DNA of 64,000 nt from Cotesia glomerata (Eukaryota > Arthropoda > Insecta > Hymenoptera > Braconidae), in contig NC_058166.1 in NCBI RefSeq assembly GCF_020080835.1, positions 2,356,001-2,420,000 of the forward strand, read 5' to 3'. The notes beneath the pieces are model-generated. The model searched no databases and was not told the origin of the DNA. It saw nothing but the letters and a program-made list of their open reading frames with translations. Both the position numbers and the translations under genes were made by a program. Shown piece after piece: positions 48,001 through 58,160 of this stretch (position 1 is its first letter; each line of letters opens with the position of its first letter).

Positions 48001-48273
48001 TAGTACTTAAACAAGCATCTAAATGGTGATTAAAAAATTTACTTTTATTATTTCTACTGTATTTGTCAAAATATGTTCAATAAATATATTTCTGCAGCTA
48101 TTCTGTGTTTTTATCATTCTCGACCTTGAAATTCTAAATTTTAATGTAAATTTAGCGTGATTCTATTGACTTACATGCTAGAGATCTCGCTAAACAATAA
48201 ACGAATAGAATGTCATTTTGTAAATCAATAAAACCAAATTTTATTTCTAATAAACTTTATTAAAGCTTACAAT

Positions 48274-48839
48274 TTATAATTCCTTAAAAAAGCCACATTT
48301 TTTTCCGTTAAATTTAACACTTTTCGAACGCTGAATGCTAAAGACACTACCATCTTGCTGCTTCAAAGTAACTGGATCCTTAGGGTCCAGTTCCAGAACT
48401 TCTGAAGGTTTTAGCGGCAAATGCGGAACATTATGAGAAGCTCTCATGATTCCTAGCTCACCATTTGTAGGTTCAAGGAAGAACTCCATGCTGACACCAT
48501 TCTCGATTTCCAAAACTTCAACATTCTTCGCCGCGTCTATTGTCCAAGTTGTTGGAACCCTGATCTCAAAGTCTCAAGCATCCATCGATTCATTAGAATA
48601 CGGCTTGAGTTCCCAAGTGTGAGAGTCACTTATATCTTCCAGAAGACGTAAAAGGTTTGGAACCAGTTCCTTGGTAGGTTCAATCAGTTCGAAGATCCAT
48701 TTTGTGGGAGTTGGTTCTGAGTTGAAGGGTAGAGACCTTGATCCCGTCACGAGAGCTGCAAACTAAAATACCAAGTTAAGTTGATGATTGCATTGTATGT
48801 TAATCAAACACTTACCAATAGAAGGAGGTACGTCTTCAT
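48274..48839 (-). pseudogene. Class 1 secreted-protein gene with in-frame stop
   Basis: Exon 1 is 48839-48816 (8 codons), a 53-nt intron is 48815-48763, and exon 2 is 48762-48274. The signal peptide MKTYLLLLFAALVTGSRS is intact. The frame runs 70 codons to a TGA at 48576-48574, then stays open for another 100 codons to TAA (170 codons including the stop). The downstream part still looks like the family: EIRVP, EFFLEPTNGE, EVLELD and KSVKFNG align with IRIRVP, YFYLEN, ELWEVD and KSVRYEF of the 23.3 kb protein. Splice sites, an AATAAA 13 nt past the end and a TATA variant are kept. It may be a recent pseudogene, a truncated 70-aa product or a read-through gene. Related to the decayed copy at 53780-54085. 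Confidence 0.75.
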
Positions 48840-48881
48840 GTTGATGTAAGATAGATACTGTAGTAAGAATAGCTGACCACT

Positions 48882-48957
48882 GCTTTATTCGCTCCGAGGG
48901 CAACCACCCCAGCGCCATAGGTGACGCTTTTGAGAACTTCATTCCCAATTTACGTCA
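48882..48957 (-). promoter_or_regulatory. Promoter of the 48.8 kb gene
   Basis: TGACGTAA at 48957-48950 (minus) and a weak TATA variant AATAAAGC at 48889-48882, 43 nt before the ATG. Confidence 0.45.
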
Positions 48958-49024
48958 TTAGTAAACATATGTCCGTATGTATTTACGTGTATTTTAGTGG
49001 AATAAAAAAGTGTTTATTCAATTA

Positions 49025-49330
49025 GTTAAAGCTATTCGTTTTTTCATCAAATATTGGTTTTGATGAACTCGTGGCAGGACACTTAATCTCCAAAACTTTC
49101 ATGACTTCACCATTTTTAATGACTATGCCATCAACACTGGCACACAGATGTTCGGATTTCTTAATTCTTCTACATCAACAACATTCACTTCGCTTAATTT
49201 TTTACCATTCATAACTTTTTGTTTATTAAAATCAATTGAATGAGTAATTTTTTCAAAACCAACTTTAATAATTTTATTCATATTAGGAATTTATTCAGGT
49301 TGAACATCATATGTCTCCTTTAGTCGTTTA
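49025..49330 (-). pseudogene. YqaJ-type nuclease fragment, broken
   Basis: Minus strand. One frame reads CASVDGIVIKNGEVMKVLEI and continues with KCPATSSSKPIFDEK, ending at a stop near 49040. S-x-DG-(I/L)-V, then the LEIKCP block, is the hallmark of the YqaJ (lambda-exonuclease-like) nuclease fold: the D, E and K are the metal-binding catalytic residues. The upstream part (about 49150-49300, VNVVDVEELRNPN) is in a different frame, joined by a one-base shift, and an earlier stop interrupts it. No promoter or start is visible. YqaJ-domain proteins are common in insect genomes, often linked to transposons, so this is probably a transposon-borne remnant between two secreted-protein genes. Confidence 0.5.
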
Positions 49331-49830
49331 TTTTTCTACAAGAAAAAAAATTTTTTTTTCCAATTTTTTTTCCTAATTTATTGATAGTAAAAATAAGCTA
49401 TAATTGACAACTGTTATTTTTGCTTATAACTAATAATTATTTAAATAATAATTTTTTTATCTCAAATGCCCAATGTTTACATGCATTAAAACTGGGAGTG
49501 AAGTTATTTTTTTCGCCACAGATGGCGCGATGCGCGGTTCCCCTTGGAGCAAATACAATGATAGTGTCGGTGGGGATCTGAATCATTTTGAGTAAAAAAA
49601 GCCCGGGACAAAGGAGCACTCATCTGATTCGTAGGAAGTTCATCAATTTTAGCTAATAAGAAAGTAATGATGAAAAAAAATATGTTGGGTTTTTTTTGGC
49701 GCATTCATTGATAATCGCACTAATCACTTGAACGGTGCCTTTGTCTCAAGTTATTTGTGTTTTTTATCTGGGTCTTTTTGATGACGGAGAGATAACAACA
49801 CAATGAGCAAAAATATAGGAAATTACAAGT
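49331..49830. other. No gene seen
   Basis: AT-rich, with a GC-richer patch at 49500-49620; frames of about 60 codons there have no support. Confidence 0.35.
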
Positions 49831-49909
49831 CAGTCTTGTGATCTTTATTCAATTGGTTACAAAAAGCCGAATTGAGCTGGTGCTGCTATAGTTATCATTG
49901 AAACGCGTG

Positions 49910-50719
49910 ATGATGAAAGTGACATTATTCTTGGTAAGTATTTTGTTTATTTTAAATGATAAAAACAGACCTACAATTCATGATTAACAATTTTTTGCGT
50001 AGATAGTAGCAGTTTTTGCTCCAGATTTGCTTTGCAAGCCGAATGGAAACTTAAATTCTAACTATGATCAACGAGAATATACTGATAATGGCTGGAACAT
50101 TCAGGAAAGTCTTCAAACCTACTCTGATCCTGGACAGAATTCAGTATCTTGGCAAGGTGACATTGGTACCAGTGTTGGACAAATTCCTGAGATAGGATCC
50201 ATGAATCCTAATCAAGGTCCCAGTGTTGGACAAATTCCTAACCCAGGATCACTAAATCCCAATCAAGGTCCTGGTTTGGGACAAACTCCTGGCCAATGGC
50301 CTTCTTACTACTATTCTATTCCTACTCCAGGCCCTCAAGGATTTTTACCGGGAGAATTATCCTGGGGACCTTTTAAATTCCGATTCAACTGGAGTAAATT
50401 TTCATCACCTAGACCCTGGGATACAAATCCTTTCGAAAAGCCTTTTCCAATCGGTGACATAGTTAGCTTCGAAAGTCCCATCCCCCTTCCTGCTCCTAGA
50501 CCTTGGAACACAAATCCTTTCGAACAATCACCCCCCCCCCTCTCAAAAATTCCGGCATTCAACTTTCCAGATCTTTTGAACGATTACCAAAATTACATCA
50601 TGAGAGCTACGTACAACAAAAACTACGACAGCACTCAGCTAGGAGGCCCACCTGGGTCTACTTACAACACGAATGTTGTCGTCGATCACTACTGCAGTCA
50701 CGAGCGGTACGGCAACTAA
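49910..50719 (+). CDS. Secreted Gly/Pro/Asn-rich class 2 protein, 246 aa, two exons
   Basis: Exon 1 is 49910-49933 (8 codons, second ATG adjacent), a 69-nt phase-0 intron is 49934-50002, and exon 2 is 50003-50719. The signal peptide MMKVTLFLIVAVFAPDLLC precedes mature KPNGN. The mature protein has two to three copies of a roughly 17-residue repeat (PSVGQIPNPGSLNPNQG, residues 75-110). It also has two copies of PRPWNTNPFE-like sequence (about residues 140-185), and ends YNTNVVVDHYCSHERYGN with the only mature cysteine. AATAAA follows at 50752-50757. A run of ten C at 50531-50540 codes for prolines and is a slippage risk. TATA is weak (TTACAAAAAG near 49856). It shares its C-terminal motif with the 40.9 and 53.4 kb proteins. 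Function unknown; a structural secretion is the simplest guess. Confidence 0.85.
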
Positions 50720-50865
50720 GCTGGATTTCAAGGACAATTCACTAATATTGAAATAAACTAAAATTATATTGAACGTAATCTATTTCTGCTTTCTATTGTT
50801 CAAATTTAATCAAAATTTATCTGAAATCATGCTTTATTCTTTTCTAAGCTCTTTAGATTCGTAAT

Positions 50866-50975
50866 TTTATGATCCAGATTCTACTTTTTGTATTTGAGTA
50901 TTTTAGTTTATTTTTTTTTATTAATTACTTAAAAATTAATAGAAACAATTATTGTTATTAGTGCGGCGATTATTA
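50866..50975. repeat. Intergenic block shared with 44460-44572
   Basis: About 90 bp matches upstream of the 45.2 kb gene (CTTTTTGTATTTGAGTATTT), a trace of segmental duplication within the cluster. Confidence 0.6.
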
Positions 50976-50999
50976 TTTAATTATTGTATTTATTTAGTT

Positions 51000-52233
51000 A
51001 ATAATATTATATTATTGTTACCTAAGGTATGATTAAATTAAGAAATTAAGCGTGTGAGAAATTATTATGAAGCCGAGCGAATTGATCGAGCAAAAGAAAT
51101 TAATTGTAAAAGAAATTAAAAGACTGGGAAAATTATTTTAAGTTCCGAACAAGATTTAGTATGGGAAAGCGACGAATGGATATATAATGAAAGACATGAC
51201 GATTATTATTTTGTGAGAAATAATTTAGGTAAGCGAAAATTTTTTAAGTCCCAAGCAAGATTTAGTATGGGAAATCGACGAAGGGATAGAGAATGAAAGA
51301 AATTACAATTAAAATAATAAAGAATTGTGAATTTGACGAAACGAATGGATGGATAATGAAAGAAATGACGATTATTATTTTAAAGAATTGTGTTTGGGAA
51401 ATAAAAACTTAGAAAATTTTCGACGATCGTGGAGCTTGCGCGAGCCTCGATAGATGGCGAAGATGTTTCGTTTGTAGTGATGATTCAAAAATATGTTAAG
51501 TTCCGTTTTGAAAATAATTTTAAAAGGCAATTCTTTCTCGGGAGAAGTACTCGGACGAATACTCTTTACCAAGTAATTCTAGAGGATGATACTCTACCTG
51601 GAGTCTGACCAAGGCCCAGGTAAGTATCGTGAACCGACCGGATGAAAGTGCTACTCCCCGTGCCGAAGCCTTCAGCTGAGGTACGGTAGGTGATCATAAG
51701 CCGTGTAGGTGGGAGCGAGGAGAATACTCTCCACTTGCTCTCAGGGTAGAGTTTAGGACCCCACAGGGATGACGGCTAGTCGCCCTGAGGGGGGAGGGGG
51801 TGTTATTGGGAAACTAGTTAGTATTTTGTAGACCGCGTTTTTGAGTTTGAACCGTGAATACCATCGTGTATGTTTGGATAGAAAGTTTCTATTGTATTAG
51901 TGTATATTGCTTATATTGTTTCTTGATTTTGAACCGCGTTAATGATTTTGAACCACGAATATGTGTGAAAAGAGTATTCTAATGTATTGTTTATATTGTT
52001 TAATTTGCTTGTATTGTTTATATCGTTTGTTTATATCGTTTGTTTATATCGTTTATTAACATGATCAGGCCAATAAAGAGGTTTCCTTTTTCTTTGATTT
52101 ATTTAAAATGAAGTGTTTTGTTTATATTTTGTTATTGATAATGTGATCCCCGTTTATGACCCTGGACTCCGGCGAGCAAATTTCGAGCCGGGGACTAATC
52201 AGAGAATTATATTTTGAAAACGTGGACGTTACA
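51000..52233 (+). mobile_element. LTR-retrotransposon 3' end: internal remnant, PPT and LTR
   Basis: The LTR runs from TGTTATTGGG (51801) to GTTACA (52233), 433 bp, with AATAAA at 52072-52077. A polypurine tract (GAGGGGGGAGGGGG) ends at 51800, directly before it, as expected for a 3' LTR. Upstream internal DNA holds two to three roughly 100-bp direct repeats (51137-51235, 51245-51330, 51330-51385) and a GC-rich stretch (51600-51790). No gag/pol frame survives. Superfamily not assigned; TGT/ACA ends fit Ty3-like or Bel-like elements. Confidence 0.5.
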
Positions 52234-52868
52234 ATTTTTTTAATCTAATATGTTGTGAGATTCAATGACATTCTTATAACTTCAATCAAATTTGAAATCC
52301 TTTCGTTAACTGTCTATAAATGTAAGAAGGATTTTTTAGAGCGGATCGGAATCTATGATAAATCATGGATTTATATGAGAATCTACATGATTCTATCTAG
52401 GAACTTTTTGGTACATAGGTTCCCATGCAGAAATCCACATGGTAAAAATAAGTAAGTCTATGATCTCACGGGGAATCCACTCAGGAAACTGTGAAGTATT
52501 GGATCCTTATCTTTCATATGAATCAACGATTTCTCATAAGGATTCCCATAAATCATCAAGCAAACCTGGATAGATTTTTTTTAGTACGGCATATTTGAAT
52601 GTCATTCAAGCATATAATATTAATTAAAGATCTTAGACAACTAGATGGTGTTCGAGTCCTCAATATACCCATTACAAATCTTGGTTGATTTCCAACATGG
52701 ATTCATTCGATGAGGAAGTCTTCCAACCCGTAGTTTCGTCTTAGTAAACTTCCATCTGGCGATCTTAGCAAATTAAATTACTATCTGAGGCTGTCTTAGA
52801 TCAATTGGGTAGGATATGGATCTTATAAAAAATTAATACTAGACAAAGTATTTTGATTGTAAAAAAAA
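52234..52868. other. No gene seen
   Basis: Unique DNA of ordinary composition; one 66-codon plus-strand frame has no support. Confidence 0.4.
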
Positions 52869-52902
52869 TTTATTTTGAATAAATTTACATAAATCTTCCT
52901 AT

Positions 52903-53412
52903 TTAAATGATTCTAAAGTGGAAATCGTTATTTTTTGTTTCTGACGTTGTTGCATGTCTTTTATCATGTACGTCCACTCTACTATCATAATTTATGGCAT
53001 GTCGATTAACTAACTCCTCTTTGCGTTCAATTTTCTTTTCAATGGGTACCTTTACATCAATGTGTGAATTAAAGAGGTTATATGGATCTATTTTGATAGC
53101 AATTCGAGGAGGCTTGTACAATGGTATTGAATCCTTATTTGTGCGGGTGACAACATCAGTATTATAATTTAAGGATCCAGACTTTTTTTTTTCATGGGTC
53201 TCAGTATAAATATGTCTAGGTTCAGGTTGTTCGTAATCATAAGACGGCCACCAAGATGAGTAGTCAGAATCAGAGTAGTCGTAGTACCACCAAAATGACT
53301 GGCATGGAGCTACTAGGATTGTAATGATCTAAAACAATGTAAATTATAGAATTGATCTCAAGCAGTATTAAATAATTATACTTACCAAAATCGAAATCGT
53401 AAGTGTCTCCAT
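52903..53412 (-). CDS. Secreted class 2 protein with Trp/Tyr-rich N-terminus, 150 aa
   Basis: Exon 1 is 53412-53386 (9 codons), a 57-nt phase-0 intron is 53385-53329, and exon 2 is 53328-52903. The signal peptide METLTISILIITILVAPCQS precedes mature FWWYYDYSDSDYSSWW, an aromatic/acidic cluster. The rest is basic and charged: KKIERKEELVNRH, then YDSRVDVHDKRH and a Thr/Asn-rich tail. Two Y-N/D-T/S-x-V words (YNTDVV near residue 60 and YDSRVDV near 125) resemble the tails of the 40.9 and 49.9 kb proteins. TATAAAAG lies 44 nt upstream (53463-53456), and AATAAA 29 nt after the stop (52874-52869). A run of ten A at about 53184-53193 codes for lysines. The frame has no ATG within exon 2, so it depends on the tiny first exon. 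Confidence 0.75.
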
Positions 53413-53455
53413 GATGATTACCGACTGGAATGAATGCTACTTGGAGTACATAGAT

Positions 53456-53463
53456 CTTTTATA
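53456..53463 (-). promoter_or_regulatory. TATA box of the 53.4 kb gene
   Basis: TATAAAAG on the minus strand, 44 nt before the ATG; a CCAGTC initiator-like word lies about 35 nt downstream. Confidence 0.55.
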
Positions 53464-53779
53464 ATAGTCAGAGGATATAAAACAATAGAAGACACCAGGA
53501 AGTGATAGTTGGAATCTGGAATTTCCGGTCGTTTCGATGACAATGGTGATGGCAAATCATCAATTCGATTACCGCTATATTTAATTGCTTTACTTTGGAA
53601 AAAATATCGGTTTCGTAAGTCTTGTGATTGTGACAGCATTTTTTTATTTCGGGTTTTTTCATTTGAAACGATTTTACAAAACTGGTCGCCGATAATTGTG
53701 GTGAGAACAAAGTCATTAGTACAACCCCTGAAGCATTTTATCATTTCGTTGGAATTCCCTGTTATGCTATTGTTATTCT

Positions 53780-54085
53780 AGCACCTCCATTAAATGAAGC
53801 TGTGATGAGCTAATCTCAAGCCTTCAACCCAGAAAAAACCTTTCCTAGAAAATGGATGTTCAAACTAACTAAGCCTAGCAAGGAACTGGGTCCAAATCTT
53901 GGATATCTTCAAAAAGACATTAGCGACTTTCACACTTGGGAATTGAAGCCGTATTTTGATGATTTGATAGTTGTTTAGAACTTTGAATTTAAGATTCCGA
54001 TCCAGGAATCGAGAATGGTGTCACCATGGACCTCCTCCTTGAACCTACGGATAGTGGTGTCATTAGACCAATTATCTAAATATCC
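53780..54085 (+). pseudogene. Decayed class 1 copy, exon 2 only
   Basis: Starts near a relic acceptor (TTATTCTAG at 53773-53781). From 53857 it reads KWMFKLTKPSKELGPNLGYL and then DISDFHTWELKPY, matching KWIFELIEPTKELVPNLLRL and DISDSHTWELKPY of the 48.8 kb copy. A TAG at 53976-53978 sits at the same alignment column as the TGA of that copy. After IP, about 35-40 nt are deleted and the frame shifts, then GAGAATGGTGTCACCATGGA matches again. No first exon or promoter is visible. Confidence 0.75.
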
Positions 54086-54089
54086 TGAT

Positions 54090-54655
54090 GAACCATCATC
54101 TAGTTAATTTCGATTCAATCTGATCATCAGGTCATCAAATTAGGTTTGCTGTTGATAGTATTTGTGGTTGGTTGCTATTACCAGACACCAAGTCTTCATC
54201 ATCATTATCATAGTGATAACTAATCGCGTAGATCAAATTTATTTCTTATATATATTCAGAGAATGATGCAAGCAAATGAACAGAAACTATTCAAAGAAGA
54301 TTGAAGAATCTTTCAGCATTTCAATTATAGCTTTGTGTTCGTAGCTTATCATATTGAATTTTACTAATGTGTCTTATCACATTCCCCGAGGCTAATGTGA
54401 GTTAGCAGCAGACAAAAGAACATTATTGTGTCATTTACTTAATAGTTTAAAATCCAACATAGCAGTTTTCAACATTCTTCAGTATAATCAGCAGTTTGGT
54501 TTCATTCTTGACATTCTACGTAGTTCTTCAGTAATAACAAGTTACACTCATCACATTAACAAAAATAAATTTTGATAATTATAAAATCAATTAGATAAAT
54601 CTACAGTAATATTTAACGTAAGTTGTTTACTAACTTTAAATTGAGAGTATCACTC
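54090..54655. other. No gene seen
   Basis: Intergenic DNA between the pseudogene and the 54.8 kb gene; nothing supported. Confidence 0.4.
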
Positions 54656-54660
54656 GACCC

Positions 54661-54728
54661 TGACGTAATTCACTGCGTGATCATTGGACAAGCGATTTGA
54701 GCTCTTCCACCTCTGTTCGGTATTTAAG
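54661..54728 (+). promoter_or_regulatory. Promoter of the 54.8 kb gene
   Basis: TGACGTAA at 54661-54668 and TATTTAAG at 54721-54728, the same two words as in the 23.3 and 31.1 kb genes. ATG follows 53 nt after the TATA box. Confidence 0.6.
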
Positions 54729-54780
54729 CTGTCTCTCTCGTAGCATTGACAGTGTAAAGAGCATTAATTAACAAGACACG

Positions 54781-55340
54781 ATGAAAGCAAGTCTTCTAAT
54801 GGTAAGTATCCTTAAGTTTCTAAAAAATTAATTAGAATTTACAAGAATCATTTCTATTCTTAGATATCTGTCCTGGAGTGCGTGTTTGCTTTCTCCCTGT
54901 ATCCAACAAATCCGAAAGATCCAGAAAGTTCAGTGCCTAGACTTTGGAGCCTGGAAATAAAACACAAGACATTACCTGAAGATGTTAATACAAACTTCGA
55001 ACCACCACAGCCCTGGACCATGAAGCCCATCGGAAAATTCAGTGATGATAGTGTGAAGAATAGCATTAGGATCAGGGTTCCCAATGATTTCCTTGCAAAC
55101 AACGAACGAGATGTAAGTTATGGTTGGGGAGCTAAAATTTCGTTTAGATTATTCTTCCTGAAGAGCCTTGAAGATCCTATTTCTGTGTTCACTTATCATC
55201 CGAACAATACGAATATTGCTGATAATTATGAGCTCTGGGAAGTAGATACATCGAAAAGGCTTATAGAGTATGAAAATTCGAAGTCGGTAAGGTATGAGTT
55301 ATATATTCGACCAGCGAATAGTACTGATTTGCAGAATTGA
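54781..55340 (+). CDS. Secreted class 1 protein, 165 aa, two exons
   Basis: Exon 1 is 54781-54801 (7 codons), a 62-nt phase-0 intron is 54802-54863, and exon 2 is 54864-55340. The signal peptide MKASLLMISVLECVFA is cut probably after A16. The mature part is clearly homologous to the 23.3 kb protein (WSLEIK, FEPPQPWTMKP, SIRIRVPNDF, SVFTY, YELWEVDTSKRL, KSVRYEL, RPANST shared) but has no cysteine and lacks the C-terminal extension, ending a few residues after the N-S-T site, close to where the 31.1 kb twin is truncated. So the long tail of the 23.3 kb protein may be dispensable. AATAAA at 55434-55439. Function unknown; secreted. Confidence 0.85.
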
Positions 55341-55849
55341 TCATGTTAGTTATGAGCATAGTAATAATGATAAAAAATATGTAAATTTCAATCTTGGTAA
55401 TTCTTACTTACAGGTGACCTTCTATAAGAGCACAATAAAATTATTTTGTTATTTTGACAACAAATATTTAATTATCCCTTCTCCTACCACTATCGATAGC
55501 TAAACCGTGTGTCAGCAGACGATCTATTCACGGTCATTGATTTAATGACTAAATAAGTTTTAACTAAATTAATTTAATTTAAAATTAGATTTCAATGCTT
55601 GTTTAAAGTTTTCGATGGACTAAATTTTTTCATACGAACCGAACGGCCTCTTCTGACGGAATGCGTGAACCATAGAAAACCAAATACTGTATTACCGGAA
55701 GTTGGTCAACGAGGTAATTAAATATAATATTAGTATCCCTGATAGCCAGAGTTTCAGACCAACAAAGTTCGTGTCAGATAGTTGCCACCAACTTAACGAC
55801 AACTTGCGTTAAAGTTCCGAATTGCATGCCTTAAGCGCAAGCGTAGGTA

Positions 55850-57813
55850 CACGGAGAAAAATTAATTCACAGATTCGGTAGAATCTGGCGCCAAGTTCCG
55901 TTCAAATCCGTTGTAAACGGAGCGCCAGACTACCGACTATGTTTACTGTAAGCAGAACGGTTTTTTGAGGCTGCGAAATTTTATTTAATTCTACGGTACT
56001 TTTTTTACCCAATTTGTTTATCATAACAGTAATTCATAATTTATTTCACCGTATTAATTAATTATATTCACTTATAACAATTTATTTACTTGAAATTATT
56101 AAATTTTATCAGCACATACTATAGCTCGCTCACAAATTTCGATCCTGACTTTCTTTGATGGAGAAAGGTCAGCGCCACAGACTAGATAAAATAAAAATGT
56201 GTAGTAATCCTCCTATAGATACGTAACTACAGTTAAAAAAAGTAATTCACAGCTTACATTTACGGCCACCAGGGTGCACTGGAATTACATCTACATAAAC
56301 TGTAGCTTCAAGGGGATAGTTTGCAGTAAAAAATGCAGTCAACACGAGATTTAAGTTGTTATCAATTGTAAATTTTCATTATAATTACAAAAAATACTAA
56401 AATCCGAACAAAAACAGTTTCACTGTAAAAAAAGTCGCGCCGAATCCACGTTCATAAGACTATTAGGAGAAAAAAATTTTTTTTTTCTTTACAAAAAGAT
56501 ACAAAATAAAAAAATTAAAAAATCAAAGTAACCGATATGATTGTTTATGATTTTTGGAAATTAAAAAAAATTTTATTGTAAATTTAAAAATAAAAAAAAA
56601 AATTTTAGAACGTACTTGGTGTGCGTCATTGTGTATTTCAATTTTTTTAAAGTCCTAGTAAATAGATTTTACGAATTTCATTAAAAGTAAAATATTTTGC
56701 AACCACGCACACTAAATACGTTCTAAAATTTTTTTTTTAATTTTTAAATTTACAATAAAATTGTTTTTAATTTCCGAAAATCATAAACAATCATATCGGT
56801 TACTTGAATTTTTTAATTTTTTTATTTTGTATGTTTTTGTAAAGAAAAAAAAAATTTTTTTTTTCCTAATAGTCTTATGAACGTGGACTTGGCGCGACTT
56901 TTTTACAGTGAAACTGTTTTTGTTCGGATTATACTATCTACTATACAAAAATAGTAACTCCTACTATCTAAAATGGTAATAAAATAAATTAGTAACAAAA
57001 TAATAGGTGGTATCATTGACAATTGTAATAGTTACTATTGAAAATAATAATTGTAATTATTATAATTTATAACTGTAACAATCAAAGATGGTAACTGTAA
57101 CCATCTCAGATTGTAAAAATTCTGAAAGAAAAAATAATATAAATTTACTTAATTAAATCCTTTATATACATCCATAATTGAGCTAATGTACATTTTTTTC
57201 TTTGAAATATTAAAATATTTTAGATTCCCTTAAAAATTTTTTTTTGAAAATTTGATTTTTTTGATTTAAAATTTTTTTTTTTAATTAAAATTTTTTTTTT
57301 TTAATTTGAATTTTATTGAAAATTTTGATTCTTTTGGAAATTTCAAATTCTTTTTGAAAAATTTGGCATTGAAACTTGTTTTAGACAAATAAAAATTTAT
57401 AAATATAATTTCAATCCGAATTCAATCCCGATTTTTCGTGCACTACACTGCACTACAGCTGCTTTTAGTTTGTTCAGAAATGCATCCACGGTAACGCAGA
57501 TTCTTAATTTTTTAGATATTTTCTACTAGCTTAAATAGTAGTTATTATTATTACTGATGGTAACTGCAATCAACAAGTTATATTAGGAATTACGATTTTG
57601 ATAATAGTAGTAACTAAAATATAATAGTAGTAATTAAAATAATAACAGTTATTATTACTGATTACCATCATAATAGTGATTATTATGAGGATTGTAAATA
57701 CTACAATTCAGATGGTTTATTTAACTATTTAAATAATATTTACTACTATCGAATTCAGTTAATAAATTTTAACATAACTAGATAATAAACTCTACTATAA
57801 AATTTTCTCCGTG
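55850..57813. mobile_element. TA-flanked TIR element with nested composite
   Basis: Ends CACGGAGAAAA / TTTTCTCCGTG with TA at 55848-55849 and 57814-57815. The two-hairpin composite (55868-56938) is inserted 18 bp inside its left end. The interior right part is made of TAGTAACTACTATT-like words. Confidence 0.65.
55868..56938 (+). mobile_element. Two-hairpin composite element, copy E
   Basis: Unique part 55868-56402, foldback 56403-56938; same layout as copy A. Confidence 0.7.
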
Positions 57814-57834
57814 TACGCTCTACATTAAAATGTA

Positions 57835-58160
57835 AAATGAGACTTTTTTTTCACAGTTTTTAGTCCTAAAAAAATTTCCATATTAAAGCTATATTTCCAT
57901 ATAAGCCATATTAAAGCAAATTTTTTTTTTTTTTTTTTAAGGGAGTTGGGAAAGAACGGATAGGGGAAAGGGGGGACCTACTCAGTGGGAATTTTTTTCC
58001 GTAATTGAAAAAATAATCAGACAGCCTAGACTGGGAATCGAACCCAGATCTTTCGGTTACGCGCCAAGGGCTCTACCAGTTAAGCTATCCGAGACAAGTG
58101 AAGATTATATAAAGATAATTTTGATTTGGTTGGAGCTGATGCAATGGCTACTACTACCGC
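57835..58160 (+). repeat. Repeat R1 remnant split by a SINE
   Basis: 57835-57880 and 58115-58160 join to match 8810-8890. Confidence 0.55.
57885..58112 (-). mobile_element. tRNA-derived SINE S1, copy b
   Basis: B-box complement GGAATCGAACC at 58033-58043, A-box complement CCAGTTAAGCTA at 58076-58087. Confidence 0.75.

Noticed and set aside
22850..55400. Integrated polydnavirus (bracovirus) segment
   Set aside because: Two-exon secreted genes could suggest it, but I see no segment-junction direct repeats, no recognised bracovirus gene family and no capsid-type genes; ordinary wasp genes are simpler.
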